Shown in pieces: positions 21,201 to 30,800 of a DNA stretch of 64,000 nucleotides. The translations under genes were made by a program, and so were the position numbers. The DNA is from Meira nashicola (lineage: Eukaryota > Basidiomycota > Exobasidiomycetes > Exobasidiales > Brachybasidiaceae). The stretch lies in the NCBI GenBank assembly GCA_001600355.1, contig BCJU01000004.1, positions 930,001-994,000 of the forward strand, in the 5' to 3' direction. The number at the start of each line of letters is the position of its first letter. Position 1 is the first letter of the stretch. The notes below the pieces were generated by a model that was given only the letters and a program-made list of their open reading frames with translations, was not told where the DNA came from and did no database searches.

Positions 21201-23263
21201 CGAACGGCAATGCAGAGGAAAAAAACAAGGTGGGTACAGCGGAAGTTATTGGAAGTAGAGCATGGGAGGAAAAGATGGAGCTAGTTTTACGAGATCTATA
21301 TAATGGAGTCAAAAGTGATCGTATTCGACTCCCTTTGCCAGTAAGTGATGGATCTAGCACGCGAAGAACTGTACGTTTGGCTGGTTCAGAAAGAGTGAAT
21401 GCTTTGAAGCGAGGCAGTATTCGTGGTATTCAAGGTTTGATGGGTTCAAATAATTCTGTTATTCGTAATAGCGAGGAAATGATGCGCTTCAACAATGCTC
21501 TTTCGCCTTCAAGACAAAGCACTGCCTCAGATTCCCAACCTCGACCTTCAATCTCAAGTTTGGCACCGCCATCACCTTCAATTCTTCACAGTAGTCCTTC
21601 CAATACGCCTACAATGGGTTTTGCCAATACACTTTCCAAAAGCATCATCCGTGAGAGCAATGATGAAGCTGAAACGCTCAGCATCGATAGCGAAAAAGAC
21701 GACTTTACCGATGAAGAACTTGCATTGATGGGACCGCCATGGGCTAAAGAGGGCATGCTAACAAGAAAGCAATATTGGGAAGCTCCACATAAACGAGCAA
21801 AGGACAAGAGTTGGGTAGATTGCTTCACTGTGATTCAAAAAGGTCAATTGTCTATGTTCCGTTTTGGTGCAAATTCATCTTCAGGAACTGTAAAACAAAG
21901 AGATCCTACTGTAGGCGGTGGAAATTGGTTGTCAAATGCTACTTGTATTGGCGAATTTTCCCTAGCTCATTCTTTGGCAAACATTTTACCACCTCCTGGC
22001 TACAATCGTTCTCGACCGCACGTTTTTGCACTCACATTACCGTCTGGTAGCGTTTATTTCTTTCAAACAGCACATGAAGAATTGGCGCAAGAATGGATGT
22101 CAACCTGTAATTATTGGGCAGCCAGATTGAGTAAAGAACCTTTAGCAGCTGGAGTGAGCAATATGGAATATGGCTGGAATCGATTACAATCATTCTCACA
22201 AGGTGAATTAGATCCCAACGTGAGGATTGATGAATTGACTATAGCGAATAGCGCTCGTAGCATAGCAGAAACGATGAGCGTTGGTGGCGGTGAAAGTACA
22301 ACAAATGAAAGAGACGAAACAGAAGAGGTCACAAATTCTTCACCTGAAGGATCAATTCTTCCTTCACCAACTTCAGGACATTCTCATGCTTTCTTGAATG
22401 GTCCTAATACAAAAGCGTCAAATGCACATGGCGGCACAGATGCACGTAGCGTTCGCAGTGGACGTAGTGGACGTTCTTTACGCTTACGTACTAATGCTCT
22501 CTTTCAAGGAAGGTCTCAGGGAAATAGCTTGGATCAAATCGTGATTGCATCTTCTTCCAATCAAAATGCTTATGGCCATCAAAGTGGATTCAGTAGTCCT
22601 GTTGCATCTATGACCAGTCTTTCTACACCAAATACATCTGTATCAACTTTGGAAAGACCAACGATGGTATATGATTGGCAAGCCCCCATACCGCCAATGA
22701 TGCCAAGCACTCTAAGCGAAGAAGATCAATTGGAAGCTTGCATTAGACAAACTGCAAAGATTGAGCAAGATCTTACATTGCACAATAGCTTGCGTCAACC
22801 GATGTTGAACATGTTCAGAACGGCTAATTCAAATTCTGGAAATCGATATGGACAATCATTCAATTTAAGATCTACTTATTCACTTTCTCCCAATTCAACA
22901 ATGGCTGGTGCTTCTTCGATTTCATTAAGTGCAACAAGTTCAACTTCACCTGATGGAAGTATCGGAAGTGGTTTAGGAAACGATCTCGTCAATTCACCTC
23001 CTCATCCTTCTACACAAGCAAGTGTATTAGCAAACAAAGCATTGGCAAATTGGGAAAAGAGATCGGCCTATCTTCTATCCGAATTAACCAAATTTCAATT
23101 GTACGTGGATAGTCTAAAAGGTGCCAATCAACTTCGATCGGACAAACGATCAGAGAGAGAATTGAATCGTATGATGCAACAGGCAGACGAAGGTTTAAGA
23201 AAGGTTGGTAATGACGTAAAAAATGCGACAATCACTGCAAGTAGAAATACGATAAAAGAATAA
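18263..23263 (+). CDS. Sec7-PH Arf exchange factor, EFA6/PSD (Yel1-Syt1) type
   Basis: Guanine-nucleotide exchange factor for Arf/Arf6-type GTPases, acting at the plasma membrane or endosomes. Single exon, 1666 residues. Residues 1 to about 830 are Ser-rich and disordered. The Sec7 domain lies at about 838 to 1022. Its catalytic loop reads LFLRAETQQVDRIL with the glutamic finger at Glu909, followed by RYFECNPNTLF and LLLNTDLH, the wording of the EFA6/PSD group rather than of the large Golgi Sec7 or cytohesins. A PH domain spans about 1156 to 1291 (WAKEGMLTRKQYW to EWMSTCNYWAARL). A short helical/coiled-coil segment closes the protein, as in EFA6. So the family-specific order Sec7, PH, coiled coil is intact. 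It ends 143 bp from the convergent UBP2 gene. Confidence 0.88.
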   Translation: MVRPTDYVIKNQSSNTENEKYSLPIGRGINEVKRTTTTTMNDGKSPLRRMSPPPLNARASLSSERSAGKSQLPSSQGNTIGIGSSSVKPKRRSDQNRPGTASTVSSYMSAKPFLEDSSSPTRRAFGIPPIDSISNSSHGSEFAYEDLLANNGDTLLVTSGMNRQNSLTKRDILNSANSAYGSSSGSHRDDDSLSATSSRRTLMAIENENVSSDGHSNVSEDRSLGKRRSSINARSHRRSSSRSRIISSTNKGRPSSSSSSIVNGNMGTNPRSSNTEAEGRASNSTRGSNHFITPPSGGASPASPTSSLPVHPHHRTNKSRTEKMPFFTSNRNQNTSESSSETQKQSKSMPPPLPPSKSPFRSRAPSASSTQTPNTTLPLPQKDEEDNEKTPKPQSTPKFADSPSFGDKTGRSPMLGSPILDSSLTGDKSTSALRERIKKTGGFLRRLGGGGNNSTNSDNTTSPKTSLLTPRKQILRKGSHNSLVSEGGLGVGGSSNIRATTAGAASTDDLPTWSVKTDVPVPSIPEQYRDQMTPSMSKSSQNTIQASRQKGQKDGYVMTSGLPASPNQTKNAKKTNAQLKPSVSGEYFNAIKAWEKEMDAALEKSGQNLEEKTKIEAPRSNWTPSPQLPEYRVLNRKGSFMDEGNEESNARSTNNSGTLNESATKAFGISVHPSKDSQTSNGISTVSYDSHFLQPVMNRSARTSNPNPASVNQELNTVQANIAPSTEPIRSTSRFVDQPMSDDTDSSEIYMHPSRDDNISAITTKSYETAIDRPSLFLRHAQQEENGRDSFPKDTNGNTNTEAIASSPSGLPENSIRLVTANNDVIDQSDKVSDSAHPDDVQKAKELADKCWNEDETFKKREKIAEWLGGVGITNKRACTFYIAKFDFTRLSVDGALRKLCDKLFLRAETQQVDRILSTFSNRYFECNPNTLFGSADIVHAVTFSILLLNTDLHVAELSERMTRQQFIRNTVDAILETSTNGNAEEKNKVGTAEVIGSRAWEEKMELVLRDLYNGVKSDRIRLPLPVSDGSSTRRTVRLAGSERVNALKRGSIRGIQGLMGSNNSVIRNSEEMMRFNNALSPSRQSTASDSQPRPSISSLAPPSPSILHSSPSNTPTMGFANTLSKSIIRESNDEAETLSIDSEKDDFTDEELALMGPPWAKEGMLTRKQYWEAPHKRAKDKSWVDCFTVIQKGQLSMFRFGANSSSGTVKQRDPTVGGGNWLSNATCIGEFSLAHSLANILPPPGYNRSRPHVFALTLPSGSVYFFQTAHEELAQEWMSTCNYWAARLSKEPLAAGVSNMEYGWNRLQSFSQGELDPNVRIDELTIANSARSIAETMSVGGGESTTNERDETEEVTNSSPEGSILPSPTSGHSHAFLNGPNTKASNAHGGTDARSVRSGRSGRSLRLRTNALFQGRSQGNSLDQIVIASSSNQNAYGHQSGFSSPVASMTSLSTPNTSVSTLERPTMVYDWQAPIPPMMPSTLSEEDQLEACIRQTAKIEQDLTLHNSLRQPMLNMFRTANSNSGNRYGQSFNLRSTYSLSPNSTMAGASSISLSATSSTSPDGSIGSGLGNDLVNSPPHPSTQASVLANKALANWEKRSAYLLSELTKFQLYVDSLKGANQLRSDKRSERELNRMMQQADEGLRKVGNDVKNATITASRNTIKE

Positions 23264-23406
23264 TAGCCCGTGATGAATTTTATTGTACTTTTGTGATACA
23301 TTGATGAAATGAATTTTTATTATTATGATGATGATGCTCTATTCAATACAAATGACGACTATATGAAGTGATTAAAGATACAATTGCAAATATGACCACT
23401 TTTCGG

Positions 23407-26400
23407 CTAGTTCTTTTCTACCTCCATGTCGTTGTTTCCATCTAAATTTATCTTCTGTCCTTGTCCAGTTTCCGATTTCTCTTGCATGCCCTCATCCATT
23501 TTTGTGTCTGTTTGTACTTCGTTTCGCACAACATCATCGTTCGTTTTTGGAATCCCATCATCAACGTGTCGACAAATAGTATCGAACAAGCTCATATGAT
23601 CTTGTAAATCTTTGCGAACGAATGACAAAAGATAAGGTGTGGCGCCTGTTTTGTCTTTCAGAACGTCTCCTACTGAAATTTCTTGAACGATGTTATCGTT
23701 ATATTTGAACCAAGTGGATGATGAAGGTTGTTGTTGTTGTTCTGATTGAACCTTTGGACCAAGCTTGCGTTGATTAAGGAAATAATGTCCATGAGATGCT
23801 TCACCTCTGTGCATGAACACACTCGCTAAAACATATTCTACCTTACGTTCTTCTACCCACAAAGATTCAATTTCAGTCTTTAATTCATTGATTGAATCTT
23901 CCGCTTTCTTGATTTCCTCTTCAACCCGCTTCGATTCTTGCTCAAGGAATGTATTAAAGTCGCCTTCTAGCAATTCTTCTGGTATTCCACCAGACGGCGG
24001 TACCGCATTCTCCTCGCCATCACTTCCACTTTCCTTTTGATCAATGTTACGTAGCGGACTCTTGATCTTCTGCAATGAGGCGAGGTATGAACCCGATCGT
24101 TCCAAGGCTCTCGTTGCGATCTTACTTCCTTCTTCGGTCGGTTTCAATGACCGTATCCTTGCATGCAAAGCGGCAATCTTCTCACGCGCTACTCGCTCTT
24201 CCTTTCGCTTTTCGATTCGCTTACGATCTTCTGCATTCTGGATGTTAAAGTCCATATATCGATCCATATAGATCGTTTCTTCGAATGCAAGATGTGCTTG
24301 CGATTTAAATGATCTGCCTTTTTTGCGATCGAATTGAACACGCTGAAGCTGAATTTGCAAAACAGCAGGAGGATCAATCAGAGACACTGCTCTTGTCATC
24401 GGACGTCCACTTGCATGAGTCAATATTTCTTCGGCAAAGAAGCCGTCCAATCCATCATGAATATCTTTGCCTTCTTCTTCCATAACAACGATGGGTAAAA
24501 TTTTAAAAACTTCTTTCTTCATGTGAACGCTACCGCCCTTGACGTCGTTTTTCTCTTCTTCACCTTGCAATTCCAGACGTTGCTGTGTCCTACCAAGAAA
24601 CAGACGGCGTAAAAGGTCACCTTCAGTAGTCCATTCATCTTCATTCGCGGCAATAAGGGCATCCTTCGCTGCAATTTCGGAGACATTATTTGTTTTCGAT
24701 ACATCATCAATCTCCTGAGCAGTCAAAGCAGCTTCAACTTGAAACATGACATTGTCTAAACATTCGCTAACGTCTTGTTGAGCTCCAACTTGCATGAGAG
24801 AATTTCTTCTCTGGCCTACCTCGGTATTTTCTAGTAATGGTCTCGCTGGAAGGGCAGGTGGCGCAGGTACAGGTGATGGGATGTTAATTGCGTTCTGGGG
24901 TCCGATCGGCTCTGCCGCATTTTCTTTTGTGCTCCCATCAACATCTGTATTGTACGTCTTGGGCTCTTCCACTAAAGTCATATCGGTAGCTGCGCTATTA
25001 TGTGAACCTTCCAAAGCATTCGAGCTCGCTCCTTTTTCACCCTCTCCATCGACAATATCTGTCAAAGACTCTTCACGAGAAGAAGATACAAGCGCAAGGT
25101 ATGCCAACTCTCGTTCCGGAGTGACAGCTGTCATGGGTGAAGTCATCATCGCTGAAAAGAGTTGAGATAGCAATTTGACAAATTGATGAGACCGGTCAAT
25201 TTCTCTTTGGCTCACCTTCCGTCCGCCAACTTGCAGGCGTTCAGCGTTAATAACCTTTTTTGCCTCCGCAGCTACTTGTCCAGCTTCCAAAATACGTTCG
25301 CGGATAGGTTTGATGGCGTAAAAGTATTGCAAAACTGAATTGAGATAACATGTATTGCCTATATTATTCAAGCCTGCTGGCTTGTCAGTATCTGCCATTT
25401 CCCAATCCAAAGCACCTTCTTCTCCTGTTGCGTCACGATACAATTTCGACAAAGCATTGCTTTTCCTGTGCTTACTTATTACTCGAAGTGCTTCTATGCA
25501 TTCTGCTTCTGAGTGCTTCTTGTCTGTAGCAGCAAGAGAGTAGACAGAAGCGACAAAGTCATCATCTGTCTCGGCTGTAACACCTAAAACATCGTAGGCT
25601 TTTTCCAAGCTAAATTCTACCGGCCTCTCCAATACTTCTTCGAGAGAAGCTGGCCTGCCCCTACACCAAGAAACGATCTGTAGAGCGTCTTTAAATGATT
25701 GAACCTTTAAAGGTTCTGGAGCAACATTTTCTGTAACAACTTGAAACATACCACCAATGAAAGAATCATCAATTTGAGAGGCTTTATCAAGAGTGTGAAT
25801 AGGTTCACCGATCACCTTTGTATAGCTTGAGAGAATTTCTTGCTTTGTGTACATTGGCTTGCTACGTTCGATAGCGATGAGCGTTTGTAGTGCGTCGCTG
25901 TGCGATCTATAATTTTCCACCAAGTTTAACAAGGTCGAAAATGCTTCGATGCGTTCGATGAAAGTGGCAGAAGTAGTGTTGAGATTGTAGACTTTTTGAA
26001 CCATTTCGTCTGAAGCACTTTCATCTAAACCTAATCCAGCAAGTTCTGCTATAAGGTGCACGGGTAGATCTTGTCTCAAGGAAGTGTCTGAGTGGCCAAA
26101 TACCTTATACAGATAATCAATGGGGTTTTTGATCCGCGGAAGAAAGGGCACATCAGACTTCTGTATGGATTCCCAAATGTTTGCGTTTGGGAAAAAACTC
26201 GCTTCATAGACGAACCAAAGTACCAATTCAATCCATGCTCTGCGCAATCGTAAACGAAGATACCCTGAAGAAATGTCTGGTGGACGAATAACTTTTTTTG
26301 CCATTCCACTTTGTTCATCAACTTGATCTCCTTGTGTAAATCCGATAGAGGCCAGTATAGCCTCCGCATGTCGATCCATTCCAAGCTTTGTCGAAATAGT

Positions 26401-27426
26401 CATACCGCTGACCATTAATGCTCTCGCTTCTCCATTAGCAGCATTACCAACAATTTTCAATAAAGTGAGGCCTGAATCTTGAAATTGAGCCACACCCGTC
26501 ACGCCAGGTCTAGGATTGGAAATTCTCTCGTTCTTGAAGGCATCAAGCAACCTCAACGGAACCACGCTGTTAATAGCGTCCGGTACGGTGGAATAAGCGA
26601 ATTTTCCAGCAGTGCTTTGCCATCGAAGAAATTGTTTCACTACCTTCCAAGCTGCTTGCGGCTGTCCGATTTCGATGGGAGGTATGGATATCAGATGTAC
26701 TCCACCTTCGATCTCCTCAACTTCAATCACGTCTGTCGATCTCCAAAGAGTCATATTATCGTTCGTAATTTCTAGAAAGTCAGACTTGCTTGGGTCTCGA
26801 TATCCTTTCTTAAACTCTTCCTCGTCCAAAATGACTTGCCACTGTGATGTACCAGGATGAAAAATTGCTGTAGGATGTGGCAAGGCTTCTGTGAGATTCT
26901 CTAATGTAAGTTTCGTGTTCGAATTTTGAGAAGAGGCGATATCATTAGACTGCGAAGAATCTCCTTGCTCAGCAGTCATCAGAGTGGAGGAGCGTTTTGG
27001 TATCGTACTCGATGTTCTATTTGACTTTATAGCTTCAAAGTAGACTTGCCAAGCAGACGAGACATCATAAGTGACCTGAGATGCACTCCTTGCTGGTGTT
27101 AGCCAAAAGGATTGACCGTTATAGTGCTTTGAGGTTGATGAACGTGTGGTATTCTGATCATGCGTATTTGTTTTTGCATATGAAGACGATACAGGATCAT
27201 CATCTAATCGAATATCTATAGGTTCTTCGTCGCTTACCATTGAAGATGTTATGGGTATCGTAGAAACTCGAGGTGATTGGTGTATCGAATTGAGGTCGGA
27301 GTAAGAAGGTAAAGCATCTACATTTTCCGGTCCTTTTTCATCTAAATTACCGCTCATACTTTCTTGTGGATTTGCTTTATTTGAAGCTGTATTTGTACCA
27401 TCGTTGTTCAAATCGCTGACAGTCAT
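23407..27426 (-). CDS. UBP2: Ubiquitin carboxyl-terminal hydrolase, UBP2 type
   Basis: Deubiquitinating cysteine protease of 1339 residues, one exon, from ATG 27426. The first 650 residues carry the N-terminal region typical of yeast Ubp2, with small repeats such as KAYDVLGVTAETDDDFVASV. The catalytic USP core opens with GLNNIGNTCYLNSVLQYF, where Cys693 is the nucleophile, continues through QDVSECLDNV and ends with GEASHGHYFLN, where His1214 is the general base, then TGATPYLLSFVRK. Large charged insertions separate the catalytic boxes. Yeast Ubp2 opposes the Rsp5 ligase on K63 chains and affects membrane-protein sorting; that role here is inferred from family. Its 5' end faces LAA1 across 381 bp. 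Confidence 0.88.
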   Translation of the reverse strand: MTVSDLNNDGTNTASNKANPQESMSGNLDEKGPENVDALPSYSDLNSIHQSPRVSTIPITSSMVSDEEPIDIRLDDDPVSSSYAKTNTHDQNTTRSSTSKHYNGQSFWLTPARSASQVTYDVSSAWQVYFEAIKSNRTSSTIPKRSSTLMTAEQGDSSQSNDIASSQNSNTKLTLENLTEALPHPTAIFHPGTSQWQVILDEEEFKKGYRDPSKSDFLEITNDNMTLWRSTDVIEVEEIEGGVHLISIPPIEIGQPQAAWKVVKQFLRWQSTAGKFAYSTVPDAINSVVPLRLLDAFKNERISNPRPGVTGVAQFQDSGLTLLKIVGNAANGEARALMVSGMTISTKLGMDRHAEAILASIGFTQGDQVDEQSGMAKKVIRPPDISSGYLRLRLRRAWIELVLWFVYEASFFPNANIWESIQKSDVPFLPRIKNPIDYLYKVFGHSDTSLRQDLPVHLIAELAGLGLDESASDEMVQKVYNLNTTSATFIERIEAFSTLLNLVENYRSHSDALQTLIAIERSKPMYTKQEILSSYTKVIGEPIHTLDKASQIDDSFIGGMFQVVTENVAPEPLKVQSFKDALQIVSWCRGRPASLEEVLERPVEFSLEKAYDVLGVTAETDDDFVASVYSLAATDKKHSEAECIEALRVISKHRKSNALSKLYRDATGEEGALDWEMADTDKPAGLNNIGNTCYLNSVLQYFYAIKPIRERILEAGQVAAEAKKVINAERLQVGGRKVSQREIDRSHQFVKLLSQLFSAMMTSPMTAVTPERELAYLALVSSSREESLTDIVDGEGEKGASSNALEGSHNSAATDMTLVEEPKTYNTDVDGSTKENAAEPIGPQNAINIPSPVPAPPALPARPLLENTEVGQRRNSLMQVGAQQDVSECLDNVMFQVEAALTAQEIDDVSKTNNVSEIAAKDALIAANEDEWTTEGDLLRRLFLGRTQQRLELQGEEEKNDVKGGSVHMKKEVFKILPIVVMEEEGKDIHDGLDGFFAEEILTHASGRPMTRAVSLIDPPAVLQIQLQRVQFDRKKGRSFKSQAHLAFEETIYMDRYMDFNIQNAEDRKRIEKRKEERVAREKIAALHARIRSLKPTEEGSKIATRALERSGSYLASLQKIKSPLRNIDQKESGSDGEENAVPPSGGIPEELLEGDFNTFLEQESKRVEEEIKKAEDSINELKTEIESLWVEERKVEYVLASVFMHRGEASHGHYFLNQRKLGPKVQSEQQQQPSSSTWFKYNDNIVQEISVGDVLKDKTGATPYLLSFVRKDLQDHMSLFDTICRHVDDGIPKTNDDVVRNEVQTDTKMDEGMQEKSETGQGQKINLDGNNDMEVEKN

Positions 27427-27807
27427 TGCGACTTGAATATGACAATTTGTTGTCGCCTCGGATAGCCGGTTTCACAATGGTTGTCATAAAAATCCTGTAA
27501 CATGGAACGCGTGGTATATGCAATATAAAATTAGCAGGCGCTTGGACCATCAAGGCTAAATCCTCCAATGCGAAAGAGCTTCTCGGAGAAAACCCAAGGC
27601 AGAAACCTAGCCAGCACAATTTGGGCGCCATATTTGGCCGGAATATTTGTTTGTGTGTATATGCGAATCCGAAATTAAAACCAAGTGTTGGTTATTCATA
27701 ACAACCATTACACAAACACTTTTTGCTTGCGTGTCGATTGGCTTGGTTTCATAGAAGTTTGCTGAGACGAGAAGCAGCAAAAAGGTCCAGCAACGTCTCT
27801 CGCCATC
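27427..27807. promoter_or_regulatory. Bidirectional promoter between UBP2 and LAA1
   Basis: The 381 bp between two divergent starts must contain both promoters unless they extend into the genes. It has one ACGCGT at about 27507 and a TATAAAA-like stretch near 27523. No further motif is firm. Confidence 0.55.
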
Positions 27808-30800
27808 ATGCCACCAAATAAATCATCGTTAGGTCCATCGAACGGTGCTTCAACTACTAGCAAGGCAGATCTTATTCTAGACGAAGCCAAGCTAGCAGCC
27901 GCAGTGGGAAATGAACAAGGGGAGGTATTTGCATTACAATGGCTTTCCAAGGTAGAAGTTGCGCTCAATCAGATCGAAGATGTAGAAGTGTTAGAAATTC
28001 AAAGTGGTTTGGAAAAATCGCTTTTGAAGCTGATATGTCCTTTGGATCTTAATGCTCCCATTGACCCTTCTCCGGCTGCCATACAAAAAGCAAATAGCTT
28101 ATCCTCTACTACGCCAAAAGTTGGGAGACCTTCAAGACATTTGATTGCAAGATGTTTCGTTGGCTTGTTCTCTCGTGGCGAAACACGTTCTCTTTATGAT
28201 GTCTTACAAGCTCTCATTCAAATCGCCGGAGAAGAGACAAAAGGTAAGGTATTACCAGAGAAAGAAGCAAGAGTCGCATCTCTCTACGTAGCCGGTGAGC
28301 TGTTCCAAGCTGCTGGCCATAATGTTATGTCGCAATTCGTCGCCCTTTTGACATTGTGCCAACGATTGTTAAAAAATAGCTCTTTACCCGTTCTCACGCG
28401 GTATCATGCTTTATTGTGTTTATCAAAAGTTCTCAAATCTGGTGCAAAAAGCTTGGGCGATCAAAGTGCAAAAGATCTTATCAAACCATTGAGACAAGGA
28501 TTATCAGATCGAGCAGGTGCCGTCGCACGTGGATGTGCGGATTGTCTTCTCGTTATCTTGGAAGATACGGACTATCTAAGCTCTCGAGCTGAAATTGAAG
28601 CAATCCTTTCAATCTGTTTCAAAACTCTTGATACCGCAGATTTTGTAACAATGAAGGCAATTTCACGATTGTCATCTTCGCTATTAGCATTCACTCAAAA
28701 AGAAAATACTGTTCAGCCTGCAGCGCCAACAAAGAAAAAGTCGAAAAAGAAACGTGAAGGGCAAGACGATAGCTCAGATGAAGAAGCTGGTCCTTCTACT
28801 CCTCATACAGCTGGATTGGATGGGATGTCAAGAAGTATCATGACACCAAAAGTTATGCTCGATCAGCTCTCCTCAGCAATTTTGCGTCCCTCTACAACAC
28901 AAAGAGGCAGAGGTGCTCTATTGGATGTTTATGCTTCTTTACTCGAGAAACTTGGCTCAGCATGGGTACAATCACATTATAACATCTTGATTGCAAATTT
29001 ACTCGACGAGATTCCCAATCATGCTAGAGGGTCATCATCACGTGCCGATGTATTATCAATCCGAACTGGTGTGGCTACCGTCCTTCGCATGGTAGTGGGT
29101 GAACGTATGCTGGACGAATCAGCGCAAGTAGGCGCTATTCAAGAAATTTGTGATACATTTTTAAAAAAGTGGCCAGTCTTGATGCCAGGACAACAACCGC
29201 CAACAAAATATACACTTGTTCTCGCTTTTAATGAGTCAGCTGGCTTACTTGCACAATTGGGAAGTGTGCCACCACAAGTATTGGATGCTCTTCAACAGCC
29301 TTTGCTTCGATGCTTAGCACATCCAAGTCATTCTGTTCAAATTAGTGCTGCTTGGTGTCTACGTCAATTGTGCAGCATAAGTCCCTCTTACCTTTCTTCA
29401 CTGTTAAAAATTGTTTTGGATGAACTAAAAAGGGATATCACATCTTTGGAAAGCAGTGGCGATCGAGGAGGCTTGGAATTATCAAAGAGAGCTACTGGAA
29501 GAGCACGAGGTTTGGCAGCATTAGTCAGCGTGATCGGCTATAGACCTCTTTACGTTTCGTTTGATATCAGCAGTCAAGTCTTGGACCTTGCTTTCCAACT
29601 CTTAAAGCGTAGTGCTGAACATAGTCTTGCAATTTCTGCGATCGAAATCCAAGTTTCTTGGACATTGATTGGTGCTTTGATGTCTTTGGGACCAAATTTT
29701 GTCCGAGATCATTTGAATCAATTGCTGAATATGTGGCGAAGTGCTTTACCAAAAGCAGGCGATGTGAACGTGACACGATCAGATGCTGAATGGAGCTTCT
29801 TGCTCCATGTACGTGAATGTACTCTTGGATCGATTTTGTCTTTCTTGATACACAATGGCAACACACTCGTCACTTTGGATACCGCTAGACGTTTGATCGC
29901 ATTACTGAGCAACAGTCTTTCATTTGTGAATGCTTTCAACGTTCATCATCCCACCTTGTCACAAGAACAAGTGCCAGGAACAGAACGGTCACAATTATCG
30001 CTTTTGGATCGCGAACAGATGGTACGACGAAGAGTTTTACAATGTTTTGTTAAATTGTCCAATAGTCCTGCTTTGGAAGCTCTACAGGAGAACCTTGTCA
30101 CTGCTGCCATTCAAACTTTTGCCGAGCCAGATCGATACATTGGAAGCGCTGCACAAGCAGCGATCTCTGCAAGCTCGGGTAATTTCACAAGCGTATGGCA
30201 ATTGTCAGACGGATATGCATACGGTGTCACGAGTCTAATGAACGAGAATGAATGCCAAGTTATGACTGAATCTATCTCACAGCACACCAAAAGGCCAGAT
30301 TTACTCAATCGAGATGCAATCGAATCTGCTTTGGATTTCCTTCAAAAGAGAGCGATCATCGGAGCCGGAGAACATGATCCAATAATCTTGTATACCGCTT
30401 CGTTCGATACGAAAGAATATTCTCTCCCGGTACCACCTCCTACGGCTGCTGTGGACGCTGCAATTGAATTATTTGCATCCTTGATTCCTTATCAAAAGAG
30501 AGATGTACAAATCGCAGCATTCGAAACATTACTGTCTTACAGCCGCAGTACTAGATTAGAAAAGAATCCCGGCCGTCGAATGGCAATTCAAGCGAACATT
30601 TGCACAGCAATCCTTGGCACTCTTCGAATGGCCATGCATTCGATCAATCAACGTACTGCCGGCGGGTTCAACAATGATCGTCTTACCACCGCGATTCGTA
30701 TGCTATTATTGGATAATCTAATTCAAGGAGATCTAGCTTTACGCTCATCTGCAAGTGAAGCTTTCGGAAGGCTTGCAGCAATTTCTGGATCACATGCTAT